The position numbers were made by a program, and so were the translations under genes. Below the pieces are notes generated by a model. The model worked only from the letters and a program-made list of their open reading frames with translations. It made no database searches and was not told where the DNA came from. Shown one piece after another: positions 35,289-43,755 of a DNA stretch of 64,000 nt. Source of the DNA: Paraburkholderia sp. BL10I2N1 (GTDB taxonomy: Bacteria > Pseudomonadota > Gammaproteobacteria > Burkholderiales > Burkholderiaceae). Position 1 is the first letter of the stretch. Each line of letters starts with the position of its first letter. Location: the NCBI RefSeq assembly GCF_004361815.1, contig NZ_SNWA01000004.1, positions 124,001-188,000 of the forward strand, given 5' to 3'.

Positions 35289-36608
35289 ATGCTTATGCAG
35301 CATGCCGAGCCCACCACGGGCGAAGTTTTGGCCGCGAAATCGGATGTGCGGCCGTACGCATGGGTGGTTTTTGCACTGACCGTCGGTCTGCTGCTTTCCG
35401 ACTACATGTCGCGGCAGGTTCTGAATGCCGTATTTCCGTTTCTCAAGGCCGCGTGGAGTCTCTCCGATACGCGCCTCGGCTCGCTCAGCAGCGTCGTTGC
35501 GCTTATGGTCGGTGTGCTCACCTTTCCGCTGTCCGTACTTGCGGACCGTTGGGGCCGGGTCAAGAGCATCACGCTGATGGCGGTGATGTGGAGTCTTGCG
35601 ACGCTGGCATGCGCCATCTCCACCAACTATGGCGAGATGTTGCTCGCGCGCGCTTTCGTCGGTATTGGCGAGGCGGCTTACGGCAGCGTTGGCATTGCCG
35701 TGGTACTGAGCATCTTCCCGGTGCGGCTGCGCGCGACGCTCACAGGCGCCTTCATGGCGGGTGGGGCATTCGGTTCGGTGCTGGGCATGGCGCTCGGTGG
35801 CGCCGTCGCGACGACCCTCGGCTGGCGCTGGTCGTTCGCCGCCATGGCCTGTCTGGGTTTCTCGCTGGTTGTCCTCTACCGCTTCGTCGTGACGGAAGAA
35901 AGGCTCGCTTCGCTGCAACCCGCGGGCGTCGGACGCTCGACCAGCCTTGGCGTGCGCATGAGCTTGCGTGCGGTGATGAAGGGGCTGTTCTCCACCCGGT
36001 CCGTCGTGTGCGCCTATGTGGGCAGCGGTATCCATCTGCTCGTCCCGGCGGCCGTGTGGGCGTGGATGCCGAGCTTCCTGAACCGCTATTACGGCATGGC
36101 GCCTGGCAAGGCGGCCATGTGTGCGGCCTTGTTCGTGCTGGTGACTGGCCTTGGCATGATCGTCTGCGGGAACCTCGCCGATCGTCTCAACCGGAAGGTG
36201 CCCCAACGAAAGTGGCTCACGGCGATTGCGTTCTGTCTGGCGTGCTTCGTCTTGATGGGACTGGCGTTTCGTCTGCCGGTGGGCCCGTTGCAACTCGTGC
36301 TGATTGGTGTTGGCATGTTCTTCAGCGCTGGCGCCACGGGCCCCTCGGGTGCCGTGGTGGCCAATCTCACGCCGCCGTCGATTCATGCGTCGGCATTCGC
36401 GACGCTGACGTTGGCGAACAACCTGCTGGGTCTCGCACCCGCCGCTGTGCTGACGGGAATCATCGCCGATCGCATCGGCCTGCTTGGTGCGATGCAGATC
36501 GTGCCTCTGGCGCCCCTCATTGCAACCATCGCGTTTTTCGTCGGCTGGCGCAACTATGCCCGCGACCTCGAACGCGTCAACGCATTGCGGGAACAGGCCG
36601 CACCGTAA
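35289..36608 (+). CDS. MFS transporter (aromatic/organic acid type)
   Basis: The ATG at 35289 is placed 7 bases after AAGGAG; an ATG two codons earlier would be too close. The 439-residue product has 12 hydrophobic segments in two halves with the MFS loop motif in VLADRWGRVKS and a second version in GNLADRLNRKVPQRK. It probably imports the substrate, or a precursor, of the BKACE pathway. About 150 bp separate it from the BKACE gene. Confidence 0.92.
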   Translation: MLMQHAEPTTGEVLAAKSDVRPYAWVVFALTVGLLLSDYMSRQVLNAVFPFLKAAWSLSDTRLGSLSSVVALMVGVLTFPLSVLADRWGRVKSITLMAVMWSLATLACAISTNYGEMLLARAFVGIGEAAYGSVGIAVVLSIFPVRLRATLTGAFMAGGAFGSVLGMALGGAVATTLGWRWSFAAMACLGFSLVVLYRFVVTEERLASLQPAGVGRSTSLGVRMSLRAVMKGLFSTRSVVCAYVGSGIHLLVPAAVWAWMPSFLNRYYGMAPGKAAMCAALFVLVTGLGMIVCGNLADRLNRKVPQRKWLTAIAFCLACFVLMGLAFRLPVGPLQLVLIGVGMFFSAGATGPSGAVVANLTPPSIHASAFATLTLANNLLGLAPAAVLTGIIADRIGLLGAMQIVPLAPLIATIAFFVGWRNYARDLERVNALREQAAP

Positions 36609-36770
36609 CACGGCCAGTCGCCGGCTCGAGCCCCGCGTCAGTACGCAGACGTGCAACGCGGGGCGCCCTCGAGCCACTGCCCCCCGTCATTGTCGTCGGC
36701 TGACGGGATCTGATATTCCTGGGGCAGACGAGGCTTTTTTGTAATTGAGTAATCAACTGGAGAATGAACC

Positions 36771-37751
36771 ATGGCGAAAGCTGTTCGCTTCCATGAAACC
36801 GGTGGTCCGGAGGTCTTGCGTTATGAGAGCGTCGAAGTAGGGGAGCCCGGTCCTGGGCAGGTCCGCTTGCGCCATGAGGCTGTCGGCCTGAACTTCGCCG
36901 ACACATACTTCCGCACCGGTCTGTATCCGGTGCCGCTGCCTTCCGGCATGGGTGTCGAGGCCGCGGGTGTGGTCGAAGCCATCGGTCCCGACGTGACCAG
37001 CGTTGCCGTAGGCGACCGCGTCACGTACACCGGCTTTGTGAACACACTCGGCGCCTATAGCACCGAACGCCTGATCCCGGCAGCGCCGCTCATCAAGTTG
37101 CCGGACGGCATCTCATGCGAGACGGCCGCTGGCATGACGATGCGCGGCCTGACCTCGGCCTATCTGATGCGCCGCGTGTACGACTACAAGCCAGGCGACA
37201 CGATCCTGCTGCACGCGGCCGCCGGAGGCGTCGGACTGATCGTGTCGCAATGGGCGAAGCTGCTTGGTCTGACCGTCATCGGGACCGTATCGAACGAGTC
37301 CAAGGGCGAAGTCGCGCGCGCGCACGGCTGCGATCACATCATCTACTACGGGCGTGAGGATGTGGCCAAACGCGTTCGCGAGTTGACCGATGGCGTCGGC
37401 GTGAACGTGGTGCTCGACAGCGTCGGCAAGGATACCTTCGAGGCGTCGCTCGACTCCGTCAAGCGACGCGGCCTCGTCGTCTGTGTCGGCACGGCGTCCG
37501 GCCCGATCCCTCCATTCAATCCGCAGTTGCTGGCCATGAAGGGTTCGGTGTACCTGACGCGTCCGGCGCTGGCCGACTACATTGCGGACCCGGCCGAGAA
37601 GGCCGATCTGGCCGGTGAAATTTTCGGGCACGTCGCAGCAGGCGGGATCCGGATCGAGATCAACCAGCGCTATGCGCTCGAGGATGCGGCACAAGCGCAT
37701 CGCGATCTCGAAGCTCGCAAGACGACGGGCTCGTCTGTCTTCGTCATCTGA
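36771..37751 (+). CDS. NADPH:quinone oxidoreductase (zinc-free MDR family)
   Basis: The ATG follows GGAGAATGAACC. The 326-residue product has the GroES-like N half (GGPEVLRYESVEVGEPGPGQ, NFADTYFRTGLYPVPLP, GMGVEAAGVVEAIG) and a Rossmann half with the AAAGGVG nucleotide loop near residue 150. Ligands for catalytic zinc are absent, as in quinone reductases. It probably acts on a quinone or alpha,beta-unsaturated carbonyl in the cytoplasm and is followed 10 bases later by the dioxygenase gene. Confidence 0.92.
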   Translation: MAKAVRFHETGGPEVLRYESVEVGEPGPGQVRLRHEAVGLNFADTYFRTGLYPVPLPSGMGVEAAGVVEAIGPDVTSVAVGDRVTYTGFVNTLGAYSTERLIPAAPLIKLPDGISCETAAGMTMRGLTSAYLMRRVYDYKPGDTILLHAAAGGVGLIVSQWAKLLGLTVIGTVSNESKGEVARAHGCDHIIYYGREDVAKRVRELTDGVGVNVVLDSVGKDTFEASLDSVKRRGLVVCVGTASGPIPPFNPQLLAMKGSVYLTRPALADYIADPAEKADLAGEIFGHVAAGGIRIEINQRYALEDAAQAHRDLEARKTTGSSVFVI

Positions 37752-37761
37752 GGGGCACGCC

Positions 37762-38610
37762 ATGCGTATTGAACAAGTCACCTACGCGATCGGCGCTGAA
37801 ATTACTGGCGTCAATCTCGCGGATGCGATCCATGACGACGGCCTGTTCGGCGAAATCCGCTCCGCGCTGCTCAAGCACCGTGTGCTGTTCCTGCGCGATC
37901 AGAACATCACGCGATCGGAGCACGTCACTTTCGCGCGGCGCTTTGGCGAACTCGAAGATCACCCCGTCGCAGGCAGCGATCCGGAGTATCCAGGTCTCGT
38001 GCGAATCTACAAGACACCCGACCAGCCCAACGACCGCTACGAAAACGCGTGGCACGCGGACGCCACCTGGCGCGAAGCGCCACAATTCGGTGCCGTGCTG
38101 CGATGTGTCGAATGTCCGCCGGTAGGCGGCGACACAATGTGGGCCAACATGGTCCTCGCGTACGAGAACCTGCCCGAGCACGTCAAGAACCAGATTGCGG
38201 ACCTGCGCGCGCGCCACAGTATCGAGGCCAGTTTCGGCGCGGTCATGCCGATCGAGAAGCGGCTCGCGCTCAAGGCGCAGTTTCCTGATGCGGAACATCC
38301 GGTCGTGCGCACGCACCCCGAGACGGGCGAGAAGGTGCTGTTCGTCAATGCGTTCACAACGCACTTCACGAACTACCACACACCGGAACGGGTGCGCTTC
38401 GGCCAGGATGCGAACCCTGGCGCGTCCGACCTGCTGCGCTATCTCGTCAGCCAGGCGAGCATCCCGGAGTACCAGGTGCGTTGGCGCTGGCAGCCCAACA
38501 GCATTGCTATCTGGGATAACCGCAGCACGCAGCATTACGCCGTGATGGACTATCCGCCTTGCCATCGCAAGATGGAGCGCGCGGGCATTATCGGCGACAA
38601 GCCGTACTGA
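37762..38610 (+). CDS. TauD/TfdA-family 2-oxoglutarate dioxygenase
   Basis: The ATG at 37762 follows GAGGGGCACGCC. The 282-residue product has the facial-triad HxD in NAWHADATWREAP, the distal His in NRSTQHYAVMDYPP, and downstream Arg residues (CHRKMERAGI) for 2-oxoglutarate. The start EQVTYAIGAEITGVNLADAI is typical for TauD-like enzymes. Such enzymes hydroxylate small acids, often releasing sulfite, an amine or an alcohol. Its coupling with BKACE suggests that it makes or modifies the keto acid. Confidence 0.93.
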   Translation: MRIEQVTYAIGAEITGVNLADAIHDDGLFGEIRSALLKHRVLFLRDQNITRSEHVTFARRFGELEDHPVAGSDPEYPGLVRIYKTPDQPNDRYENAWHADATWREAPQFGAVLRCVECPPVGGDTMWANMVLAYENLPEHVKNQIADLRARHSIEASFGAVMPIEKRLALKAQFPDAEHPVVRTHPETGEKVLFVNAFTTHFTNYHTPERVRFGQDANPGASDLLRYLVSQASIPEYQVRWRWQPNSIAIWDNRSTQHYAVMDYPPCHRKMERAGIIGDKPY

Positions 38611-38619
38611 TCTGAATGG

Positions 38620-39189
38620 ATGAACTGCATGACGCTAGACACGAAACCTGTTGTTCTTATCGTGCCCGGTCTGCGCGATCATGTCGCTGAACACTGGCAG
38701 ACGTTGCTCGAGCAGAAGTTACCGAAGGCGGTGTCGGTGCCGCCGCTCGAACACGACAAGCTCAGTTGTGCCGCTCGCGTTGCCGCGCTGGACGAAGCCC
38801 TCGCGAAGATCGCCGGTCCGGTGATTCTCGTCGCACACAGCGCGGGTGTGATGATTACGGTGCACTGGGCGCAACGACACAACCGGCCGATTCAAGGTGC
38901 GCTGCTCGCTACGCCTGCCGATTTGGAGCAGCCGCTGCCGGACGGCTACCCCACGCACGAGGTGCTGGCCGCGAACGGTTGGTTGCCATGTCCGCGTCTG
39001 CCGTTGCCGTTCCCGAGCATAGTCGGGGCGAGCCGCAACGATCCGCTCGCGCAGTTTGACCGTGTTGCGGCGATGGCCGCCGATTGGGGCAGCCGCCTCG
39101 TCGACCTTGGCGAAGTTGGGCACCTGAACCCCGCAGCGGGTTATGGCCCATGGCCGCAGGCGGAGACGTTGATCAGTGAACTTGGATGA
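38620..39189 (+). CDS. RBBP9/YdeN-family small alpha/beta hydrolase
   Basis: The 189-residue product has the RBBP9/YdeN layout: VVLIVPGLRDHVAEHWQTLL at the start, the nucleophile Ser in VAHSAGVM, a possible acid Asp in SRNDPLAQFD and the His in GEVGHLNPAAGYGPW. The start may be the ATG at 38620 or the one at 38629; neither has a strong ribosome-binding site. It overlaps the DsbA-like gene by 14 bases. The substrate is unknown. Confidence 0.88.
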   Translation: MNCMTLDTKPVVLIVPGLRDHVAEHWQTLLEQKLPKAVSVPPLEHDKLSCAARVAALDEALAKIAGPVILVAHSAGVMITVHWAQRHNRPIQGALLATPADLEQPLPDGYPTHEVLAANGWLPCPRLPLPFPSIVGASRNDPLAQFDRVAAMAADWGSRLVDLGEVGHLNPAAGYGPWPQAETLISELG

Positions 39190-39901
39190 TTTGGAGCGGG
39201 GCGCTGCCGCTGGCGAACCTCGCGGGTTGACGGTCGAAGTCTATTTCGATTTCATTTGCCCGTGGTGCCTGATTGGGAAACGCAATCTGGAGGCGGCTAT
39301 CCGTCAGCTTGCCGAAGTGCGGCCGGATGTGCGCGTCGAAGTATCGTGGATATCTCACCAGCTTCTTCCCGATACACCCGCGAGCGGTATTCCTTACCAG
39401 TCGTTTTATGTTGCTCGCCTTGGCAGTCCCGAGGCCGTCGCCGCGCGCCGTGCCCAGGTGCAACGCGCCGGCGACGCCGCCGGCGTCAGGTTTGCATTCG
39501 ACCGGATCGAACTGCTGCCCAATACAACCGGTGCGCACAGACTCTTCGCCTGGGCGCGCGCGCAGGGCATTGCCGCCGGGCAGGCCGCGGTTGTCGAGCG
39601 ACTGTTTGCGGCCTACTTCGTGCATGGAGAGAACATCTCCGATCCGGGTGTGCTCGCGCAGATCGGTGCCGAATGCGGTCTGGATCGCGATGCGTGGCTT
39701 CTGCACCTGCGGGAGCAGCCGGATGGGAGTCGCCTGCCCGAGCGGCGCTCGCTCGAGGCTCAACGCGGTGTGGACGGCGTTCCGTACTTCGTGTTCAACG
39801 GCAGATTCTCACTGTCGGGGGCGCAATCTTCTGAGGCGATGTTGCACGCGATCATGTGTGCCCTCAGAGAGTCAGTGACGAAAATGGCGAAGGAATACTA
39901 G
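39176..39901 (+). CDS. DsbA-family oxidoreductase (FrnE-like)
   Basis: A GTG start overlapping the hydrolase stop gives 241 residues. The active site CPWC lies in VEVYFDFICPWCLIGKR (about residues 28-31), and the later cis-Pro loop is GVDGVPYFVFNG. There is no signal peptide, so this is the cytoplasmic FrnE/2-hydroxychromene-2-carboxylate-isomerase-like branch rather than periplasmic DsbA. Its role within a catabolic operon is unclear. Confidence 0.9.
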   Translation: MNLDDLERGAAAGEPRGLTVEVYFDFICPWCLIGKRNLEAAIRQLAEVRPDVRVEVSWISHQLLPDTPASGIPYQSFYVARLGSPEAVAARRAQVQRAGDAAGVRFAFDRIELLPNTTGAHRLFAWARAQGIAAGQAAVVERLFAAYFVHGENISDPGVLAQIGAECGLDRDAWLLHLREQPDGSRLPERRSLEAQRGVDGVPYFVFNGRFSLSGAQSSEAMLHAIMCALRESVTKMAKEY

Positions 39902-39903
39902 AC

Positions 39904-40269
39904 ATGACACGTTGCCTGCAAGCGGGCTCAATTGATGAGCTCGCGCCCGGCCAGCGCAAGCTGGTGTTCGCGGATGGCCGCAGCATCGCACTGTTCAATA
40001 TCGACGGCACGGTCAGTGCCATCGACAACTCATGTCCGCACAACGGAGCTTCGCTCGCGAACGGTCAGCTGGAGGGGACGGTGCTGCATTGCCCGGCACA
40101 CGGTTTGCGTTTCGATGTAACAACTGGCGGCATGCCGGGATCAGGCGGATTGCGCCTGAGGACTTTCCCGGTCCGGGTGGTTGCAAACCGGTTGGAGGTC
40201 GTTCTTGACGAAGCGCTGTCGGAGCGATGCGAGGGGATGGCATGCAGTCAGGAAAATAGCGGGGAATAG
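39904..40269 (+). CDS. Rieske [2Fe-2S] ferredoxin-like protein
   Basis: The 121-residue product has the Rieske ligand sets C-P-H in NSCPHNGASL and C-x2-H in LHCPAHGLRFD, with spacing typical of NirD/ferredoxin-type Rieske proteins. It would pass electrons to an oxygenase or reductase of the operon. It is the last gene of the seven-gene run and ends just before an insertion-sequence remnant, so the operon may once have been longer. Confidence 0.9.
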   Translation: MTRCLQAGSIDELAPGQRKLVFADGRSIALFNIDGTVSAIDNSCPHNGASLANGQLEGTVLHCPAHGLRFDVTTGGMPGSGGLRLRTFPVRVVANRLEVVLDEALSERCEGMACSQENSGE

Positions 40270-40274
40270 AAGAC

Positions 40275-40439
40275 GGAAGGTTTGCCACAGCGGAACCTTT
40301 TGAACCCCGGCATTGGTCGCGTTCGTCGCTTGATCGTTTCGAGCGCGGCGCGATTGGTGCCGCTTTTGTCGATGGTCACCGTATCGGGCTCGCCATTCCG
40401 GGCGATCGATTCGTAGCTTTTCAACAGATAAATTCCCAT
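40275..40439 (-). pseudogene. IS6-family transposase fragment with internal deletion
   Basis: On the minus strand the frame reads ARNGEPDTVTIDKSGTNRAA, then KRRTRPMPGFKRFRCGK. Both blocks are typical of the C-terminal half of IS6/IS240-type DDE transposases (TIDKSGANxAAL and IKRRTRPMxGFKxFRCA), but the 25-30 residues that normally lie between them are missing, including the final catalytic Glu region. The N-terminal half is absent too. It marks an old insertion between the Rieske and DUF1989 genes. Confidence 0.75.
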
Positions 40440-40817
40440 TACATATATGCCTCTTCGACTGGTTCATGGCGGCATTGGGTGATGTCCGATTCCAGGCCAA
40501 AAAGTGCACGATGTTTTTCGTGCTGATCCGCGGCCATCCAGTCGGAACCGGGAGGGGAAACCTGTCAGGCATACCGCACCAACGATTCACCTCGCCTCCG
40601 CAGTTCTGCAGGGGCCACCAGCAGTTGCGCGCGTTCTTGATCGATATGAATGTTCGGGATCCAAGCTACAAATTTTGCACCCGAACATATTTTGCTCCAT
40701 GGCACGCGTTGTTCGACTATCTTTGATTCATTTCACCCGACATCGAACACCGCCGCCCGTTTGTCACCGCTTGACCGGGTGCGGACTGCACGTTAGTCTC
40801 ATCTAGGAGCATTCAAC
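40440..40817. other. intergenic region between the IS remnant and the DUF1989 gene
   Basis: I see no gene. The stretch 40650-40730 is AT-richer and could hold the promoter of the DUF1989 gene. The insertion-sequence terminal repeats could not be found. Confidence 0.4.
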
Positions 40818-41672
40818 ATGTTGAACTACCCTGCCGCCTATCAATCCACCAAGGGTTCCGCACTCGACGTCGATAAGGCGTTCTATCAACGCGTCGCTTC
40901 ACAGCACGACACCCGCACGCTGGTCGAATCGATCGTCGTGCCGATCCGCTCGGGTCAGGCGTGGACCGTGCCGGCCGGCCATGTGTTTCGCATCGTGACG
41001 ATCGAAGGGCCGCAGGTGGCGGACCTCAATATGTGGAGCCTGCACAACCCGCGCGAGCGCATGTGGGCCTCGCGCACGCGCCAGTTGCAGCAGGCGCATG
41101 TGAGCACGTTCGACCGTCTGTGGTCGACGCTACCGTTCCTGCGCCCGATGGTGACGATCACGGATGACAGCCTGGCCGACTACGGCGTCGACGAGCATGG
41201 TGGCCGTGTCCACGACCTGCTCGGTACGCGGTGCGATCCCTATGTAAACCGGATGCTGACCGGCGAAGATTTCCATTTCCATTGCCACTCCAACCTCACA
41301 CGCGCGATCGCTCCGTACGGATTGACCGAATACGACGTCCATGATGTGCTCAACGTCTTCCAGTGCACCGGCCTGAATCTCGAAGACAAATATTTCATGA
41401 AAGCGTGCCCAGCAAAGAAGGGGGACTACCTCGAATTCTTTGCCGAGATCGACTTGCTGTGCGCGCTGTCGACCTGTCCGGGCGGCGATCTCTCGTTGCC
41501 GATGTGGGGGCCGGACGCACGCGATCCGCTGGAGGTGTGCCGACCACTCGGCATCGAGATATACCGGCTTGCACCGCAGATGCTGGATGGATGGGCGTCG
41601 CCACCCGTCGCCGCGTACAAGGGGCAGCATGGCATGACACTGCAGCAGCCACAATGGAAGTGCAGCTGTTGA
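40818..41672 (+). CDS. DUF1989 (urea carboxylase-associated) family protein
   Basis: The ATG follows AGGAGCATTCAAC. The 284-residue product matches the DUF1989 family: VVPIRSGQAWTVPAGHVFRI, VADLNMWSLHNPRERMWASR, HFHCHSNLTRAIAPYGL, and the C-terminal CPGGDLSLPMWG with conserved Cys and His residues that could bind a metal. Relatives occur next to urea carboxylase and in amine or nucleobase degradation, but the reaction is not settled. It is separated from the BKACE operon by the transposase remnant. Confidence 0.88.
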   Translation: MLNYPAAYQSTKGSALDVDKAFYQRVASQHDTRTLVESIVVPIRSGQAWTVPAGHVFRIVTIEGPQVADLNMWSLHNPRERMWASRTRQLQQAHVSTFDRLWSTLPFLRPMVTITDDSLADYGVDEHGGRVHDLLGTRCDPYVNRMLTGEDFHFHCHSNLTRAIAPYGLTEYDVHDVLNVFQCTGLNLEDKYFMKACPAKKGDYLEFFAEIDLLCALSTCPGGDLSLPMWGPDARDPLEVCRPLGIEIYRLAPQMLDGWASPPVAAYKGQHGMTLQQPQWKCSC

Positions 41673-42090
41673 TGATCGATCGACCATGCCTGCGCGGCCG
41701 ATGGCCACCCGCATTGGGTGGCCACTGATCTTCCGGGTCGACAGAAAGCGGATCGTTCGTGCCAGTCCTGCGCAAAAACTCGATCAACGCAGGCGCGGCA
41801 CGCTTTTCTCGAAATGTTCCAGCCTCTCCTACTGCGCGTCTGGGGATTTAGCCTATAACAGATCCAGTGGGATCTTCGCCTCACTGACAGCGACACTGAT
41901 AAGGAACCGTACGATGTAGTAAAGCTCGCATGGCCCATAGCCATTAAACCGCAAGCACGAGCGACGCTTCCTCGAAAGCGGACTCGGCAATGGAAGGGCG
42001 AGGGTGTCTCGACACCACCCGAAGATTGCTATCTTGCGGCGCGCGTCCAGGCGGGAAGTCTCATGCATATCGAATCAATCTGAGAACACG
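41673..42090. other. intergenic region
   Basis: No gene is supported. Short frames on both strands have Arg-rich or otherwise atypical content. The region includes a moderately AT-rich patch at about 41840-41920. Confidence 0.4.
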
Positions 42091-42579
42091 ATGCTGAGGA
42101 TCTGCAAGACCTGTCATGCCATCCAGAAGAAGACCACCAGCGGCAAGTGCAACCAGCGCGGTTGCGTTGGAAAACTCGAGAAGGCCTGGAAGTGCAGCGT
42201 TTGCGACAGGGTGCAGGAATCGACCGTCTTCAACAAGTGCCGCGAGCGCGGCTGCAAGGGCGTGCTGCAGAGGTTGAAGGACGAAATTGCCCACGGGAGC
42301 GCTCCGCCGAGGGACGTCATGCCGTCATCGCACGTCTACATGGGCACGGCATCCGAGGCCAGATCCCTCGTGGTGGAAAAGGAAGAGCGGAAAAGCAGCG
42401 AGTCGAGAAGTAGCGAGCCGATCGGCAACATTCATGACAGGCTCAACCTGGCCGATCTCGACCGAGATTCGAGCGACTGGCAGGTGCTGGTCATCCGTCT
42501 GGATGACGACAGGCAGACCTGGTACCGGGATCTCCTGACAAAATGGCATACGGACCTCGAGCACGATCCCATGGCCTGA
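42091..42579 (+). CDS. hypothetical protein with two tandem Cys4 zinc-knuckle-like repeats
   Basis: The 162-residue product begins MLRICKTCHAIQ and has eight Cys in two units of identical spacing, C-x2-C-x11-C-x4-C, at residues 5, 8, 20, 25 and 35, 38, 50, 55, offset by exactly 30 residues. This looks like two small zinc-binding modules made by duplication. A charged linker (about 85-120; EKEERKSSESRSSE) leads to a C-terminal acidic, Trp-containing segment (DSSDWQVLVIRLDDDRQTWY). I do not recognise the family. There is no signal peptide; it may bind nucleic acid or protein. Confidence 0.75.
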   Translation: MLRICKTCHAIQKKTTSGKCNQRGCVGKLEKAWKCSVCDRVQESTVFNKCRERGCKGVLQRLKDEIAHGSAPPRDVMPSSHVYMGTASEARSLVVEKEERKSSESRSSEPIGNIHDRLNLADLDRDSSDWQVLVIRLDDDRQTWYRDLLTKWHTDLEHDPMA

Positions 42580-42864
42580 TGGCGGCTCGCAGGCGCCTGT
42601 CGCGATTCGCTTGACCAAGGGCGTGCCCGCGCGAGGCGCGACGCAACGCGAGGGCAAGTCTGGCGGTCCCGCATCGTGCCGCGAGCCCACACAAGCCCGC
42701 TGTCTTGCACAAGATGCAGAGATATGCGTGTACTGCTCACGGTGCTCGCAGTTCGGCCGCGGTATGACGCGTACTGCGCGCGCACATCACGTTTGATTCC
42801 CGATCTCCACTGAAGCGCAAGCGCCATGTGCGTACTCAACACGTCACCGTCAACGCTTGCCGCT

Positions 42865-43755
42865 TCACATCTGCCGGAACAGATGGGCGTATTGTTTGCT
42901 AACCGTAACCGCGCCACTGTGGCCGCGCAGCTTGAGTGACATTGTCCCTAGTGCGCTGACGGATGCGCTTTCCACCTGGTCGACATTCACCACAGTGCTT
43001 CGGTGCACCTGCCAGAAGCGCGCCGGGTCTAGTTGCACGCACAGTTCCTTGAGGCTCGTGCGAATCAGCAGTTCTCCAGTGCGCGTCGTGATCACGACAT
43101 ACTTGTCGGCAGCCTCGAAGTACAACACCTCTTCCACCGGCACGATCCTGATGTCACGTCCGCTGGATGCGCGCAGATAGCGTAGCGGCGCATTGCGTCC
43201 CGTGTCCTGCGTGCGGTTCCCTAGTTGGACGCCGCGCGTGATCTGCTCCAACTGACCGAGCAGGCGTTGCAGATCCGCCTGCACCTGCGCGCCGGGCGCC
43301 CCATCCGTTGGCGCACGGGCAAGCTGTACCCGTAACCGGTCGACCGTGCGCGCGAGCCGCGCGGCATCGACAGGCTTCAGAAGATAGTCGATGGCGGCGG
43401 CGTCAAACGCGTCCAGCGCGTACTCGTCGTACGCGGTCACGAACACGATCTGCGGCGGAGCCGCGAGATTCGCGCACGCGCGCGCAACATCGAGACCGGT
43501 CGCGCCCGGCATCGAGATGTCGAGGAACGCAACGTCCGGTTGCAATGCGCCAATTTGCTCGATGGCAGCGTGGCCGTTGCCGACCGTCGCGACGATCTGC
43601 AACTCAGGCCACGCCGCTGCCAGCTCCCGCTGAAGCGCGGCAGCAATCGGCGGTTCGTCCTCGGCGATCAGCGCAGTGGGAGCGCGAGACACCTCCGGCG
43701 AACGAAACTTGCCGTCGTTATGCTGTGCCGCGGTGCGTGGCTGTCGGATCTTCAT
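42865..43755 (-). CDS. LytTR-family response regulator
   Basis: The ATG at 43755 overlaps the kinase stop (ATGA). The 296-residue product has a receiver (about 27-145; LIAEDEPP, AFLDISMPGATGLD, FVTAYDEYALDAFDAAAIDY, LLKPV) and a C-terminal LytTR DNA-binding domain (about 195-293; YLRASSGRDIRIVPVEEVLY, RFWQVHRSTVVNVDQVES). This is the AlgR/LytR type. It is the partner of the kinase just upstream. Confidence 0.94.
   Translation of the reverse strand: MKIRQPRTAAQHNDGKFRSPEVSRAPTALIAEDEPPIAAALQRELAAAWPELQIVATVGNGHAAIEQIGALQPDVAFLDISMPGATGLDVARACANLAAPPQIVFVTAYDEYALDAFDAAAIDYLLKPVDAARLARTVDRLRVQLARAPTDGAPGAQVQADLQRLLGQLEQITRGVQLGNRTQDTGRNAPLRYLRASSGRDIRIVPVEEVLYFEAADKYVVITTRTGELLIRTSLKELCVQLDPARFWQVHRSTVVNVDQVESASVSALGTMSLKLRGHSGAVTVSKQYAHLFRQM

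Noticed and set aside
34062..36677. Long minus-strand frames opposite the BKACE and MFS genes
   Set aside because: They are antisense of well-recognised enzymes and transporters and show His/Arg-rich composition with no domains.
40479..40493. GTCCGATTCC, a partial match to the DosR-like box
   Set aside because: Only the right half matches; the AAAG centre and the left half are absent, and a 10-base match is expected by chance in a window of this size.
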